From the NCBI GenBank assembly GCA_013289585.1, contig JABCZR010000020.1:1-64000 (forward strand): a DNA stretch of 64,000 nucleotides. Direction: 5' to 3'. The notes beneath the pieces are model-generated. The model was not told the origin of the DNA. It did not search any database and saw only the letters and a program-made list of their open reading frames with translations. This document shows, one piece after another, positions 63,196 to 64,000 of this stretch. The DNA is from Acidobacteriota bacterium. Lineage in GTDB: Bacteria; Acidobacteriota; Terriglobia; Acidiferrales; UBA7541. The translations under genes were made by a program, and so were the position numbers. Within the stretch, counting starts at the first letter, position 1. Each line of letters opens with the position of its first letter.

Positions 63196-64000
63196 CTATT
63201 CGAACTCTTTCAAGGTGCGGGCCATGTCGCGCATTCTCTCGTCCATCAAGGCGAAGACAGTTCCTTCTTCGAATTTTCCGTCGCTCTTTTTTTGCCCTGC
63301 GGTGCATCCCGTGAGGATTTCGATGCCTTGTTCGATTTTCGAAACGGGCCAGATGTGAAATTTTCCCGCGGCGACGGCGTCGAGAATGTCTTCGCGGAGC
63401 ATCAGGTCTTCGACATTGGACTCCGGCATCATCACGCCTTGCGTTCCGCTGAGGCCTTTGATCCGGCAGACATCGAAAAATCCTTCGATTTTTTCGTTTA
63501 CTCCACCGATGGCTTGAATATCGCCCTGCTGGTTGATCGAGCCGGTGACGGCGATGTCCTGACGCAGCGGCAGACTGGAAAGGGCGGAGACAAGTGCGTA
63601 AATTTCCGTGGAGCTGGCGCTGTCGCCGTCCACACCGGAGTAGGATTGTTCGAAACAGATACTCGCGGCGAGCGAAAGAGGCTTGTCTTGCGCGAAGCGG
63701 CTCCGCAAATAGCCGGCGATAATGTGGACGCCCTTGTCGTGGAAGCGTCCGCTGAGATTGGCTTCGCGCTCGATGTTGATGAGTCCCGCTTTGCCCAAGG
63801 CGGCCGTGGCGGTGATTCGAACGGGCTTGCCGAAGGAATAGCCGCCAATCTCCAGAACGCTGAGACCATTGACCTGGCCGACTCGCGTGCCGGAAACATC
63901 TACGAGGAGCGTGCCTTCCTGGATCATTTCGCGGATGCGCGTTTCGATCAGGTTGTGGCGTTCCATTTTTGAGGATAAAGCGCCGCGGACGTGAGCGGCG
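63196..64000 (-). CDS. Lon-like ATP-dependent protease, C-terminal part
   Basis: The minus frame is open to the right edge, so this is the 3' portion. The internal ATG at 63966 is not a true start, because family members continue N-terminally with an AAA+ domain. The protease domain is complete: NLIETRIREMIQEGTLL, GQVNGLSVLEIGGY, FEQSYSGVDGDSASSTE with the catalytic Ser, and INQQGDIQAIGGVNEKIEG with the catalytic Lys. The pattern matches the LonB/LonP2-type (Lon protease family without N-domain). It degrades misfolded or specific proteins in the cytoplasm. Its tail ends with an acidic/Arg-rich stretch. Confidence 0.88.
   Translation of the reverse strand, partial: AAHVRGALSSKMERHNLIETRIREMIQEGTLLVDVSGTRVGQVNGLSVLEIGGYSFGKPVRITATAALGKAGLINIEREANLSGRFHDKGVHIIAGYLRSRFAQDKPLSLAASICFEQSYSGVDGDSASSTEIYALVSALSSLPLRQDIAVTGSINQQGDIQAIGGVNEKIEGFFDVCRIKGLSGTQGVMMPESNVEDLMLREDILDAVAAGKFHIWPVSKIEQGIEILTGCTAGQKKSDGKFEEGTVFALMDERMRDMARTLKEFE

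Overview
The window looks like a chromosomal segment of an acidobacterium (Terriglobia-like). Supporting signs are a VWFA protein of the acidobacterial type, two CRTAC1/ASPIC-UnbV secreted repeat proteins, an ABC permease fused to an M1 aminopeptidase, a PBP1-type enzyme and many secreted proteins of the kind common in that phylum. This taxonomic reading is from family resemblance only.

Layout. 1-1.3 kb: edge fragment and small unknown genes on the minus strand. 1.4-7.0 kb: a tightly overlapped operon of a DUF3604 protein, a parvulin-type PPIase and three HupE/UreJ-like membrane proteins. 7.3-8.4 kb: a decayed IS110 transposase broken by a 26-bp tandem duplication. 8.8-15.9 kb: an integrative mobilizable-type element with a MobF relaxase, a coupling-protein-like membrane protein without its ATPase, a small mobilization protein, a candidate oriT, a divergent control region, an excisionase-like protein and a tyrosine integrase that reads into a tRNA-Leu. 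16.1-17.1 kb: an outer-membrane-type protein. 17.5 kb: an orphan 3' fragment of a HupE gene.

17.8-30.3 kb: central sugar metabolism. tkt, rpiB, tal, gnd, zwf, pgl and a class I aldolase run in series, with rpe nearby, so every enzyme of the oxidative and non-oxidative pentose phosphate pathway is present. 30.4-32.8 kb: a Gfo/Idh/MocA oxidoreductase and an MFS transporter. 32.8-41.8 kb: a redox-flavoured cluster of histidine kinase, response regulator, Tat-exported CRTAC1 protein, five-haem TPR cytochrome, an AhpD-like protein and a second CRTAC1 protein. The AhpD-like gene carries an in-frame TGA exactly at the second cysteine of its CxxC motif, followed by a bacterial SECIS-like hairpin, and is read here as a selenoprotein. 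This is the most notable item in the window.

42-48 kb: glutamine synthetase, tRNA-Glu, a chimeric gene joining the start of an exopolysaccharide export protein to the end of a WecG/TagA glycosyltransferase (apparent deletion scar), a receiver protein, queF, a repeat-rich intergenic stretch and a RAYT transposase flanked by near-perfect inverted REP sequences. 49-64 kb: a bifunctional penicillin-binding protein, small membrane and coiled-coil proteins, secreted proteins, the ABC ATPase plus permease/peptidase pair, a lipoprotein and a Lon-like protease running off the right edge. No CRISPR array, rRNA or selenocysteine-insertion gene was seen.
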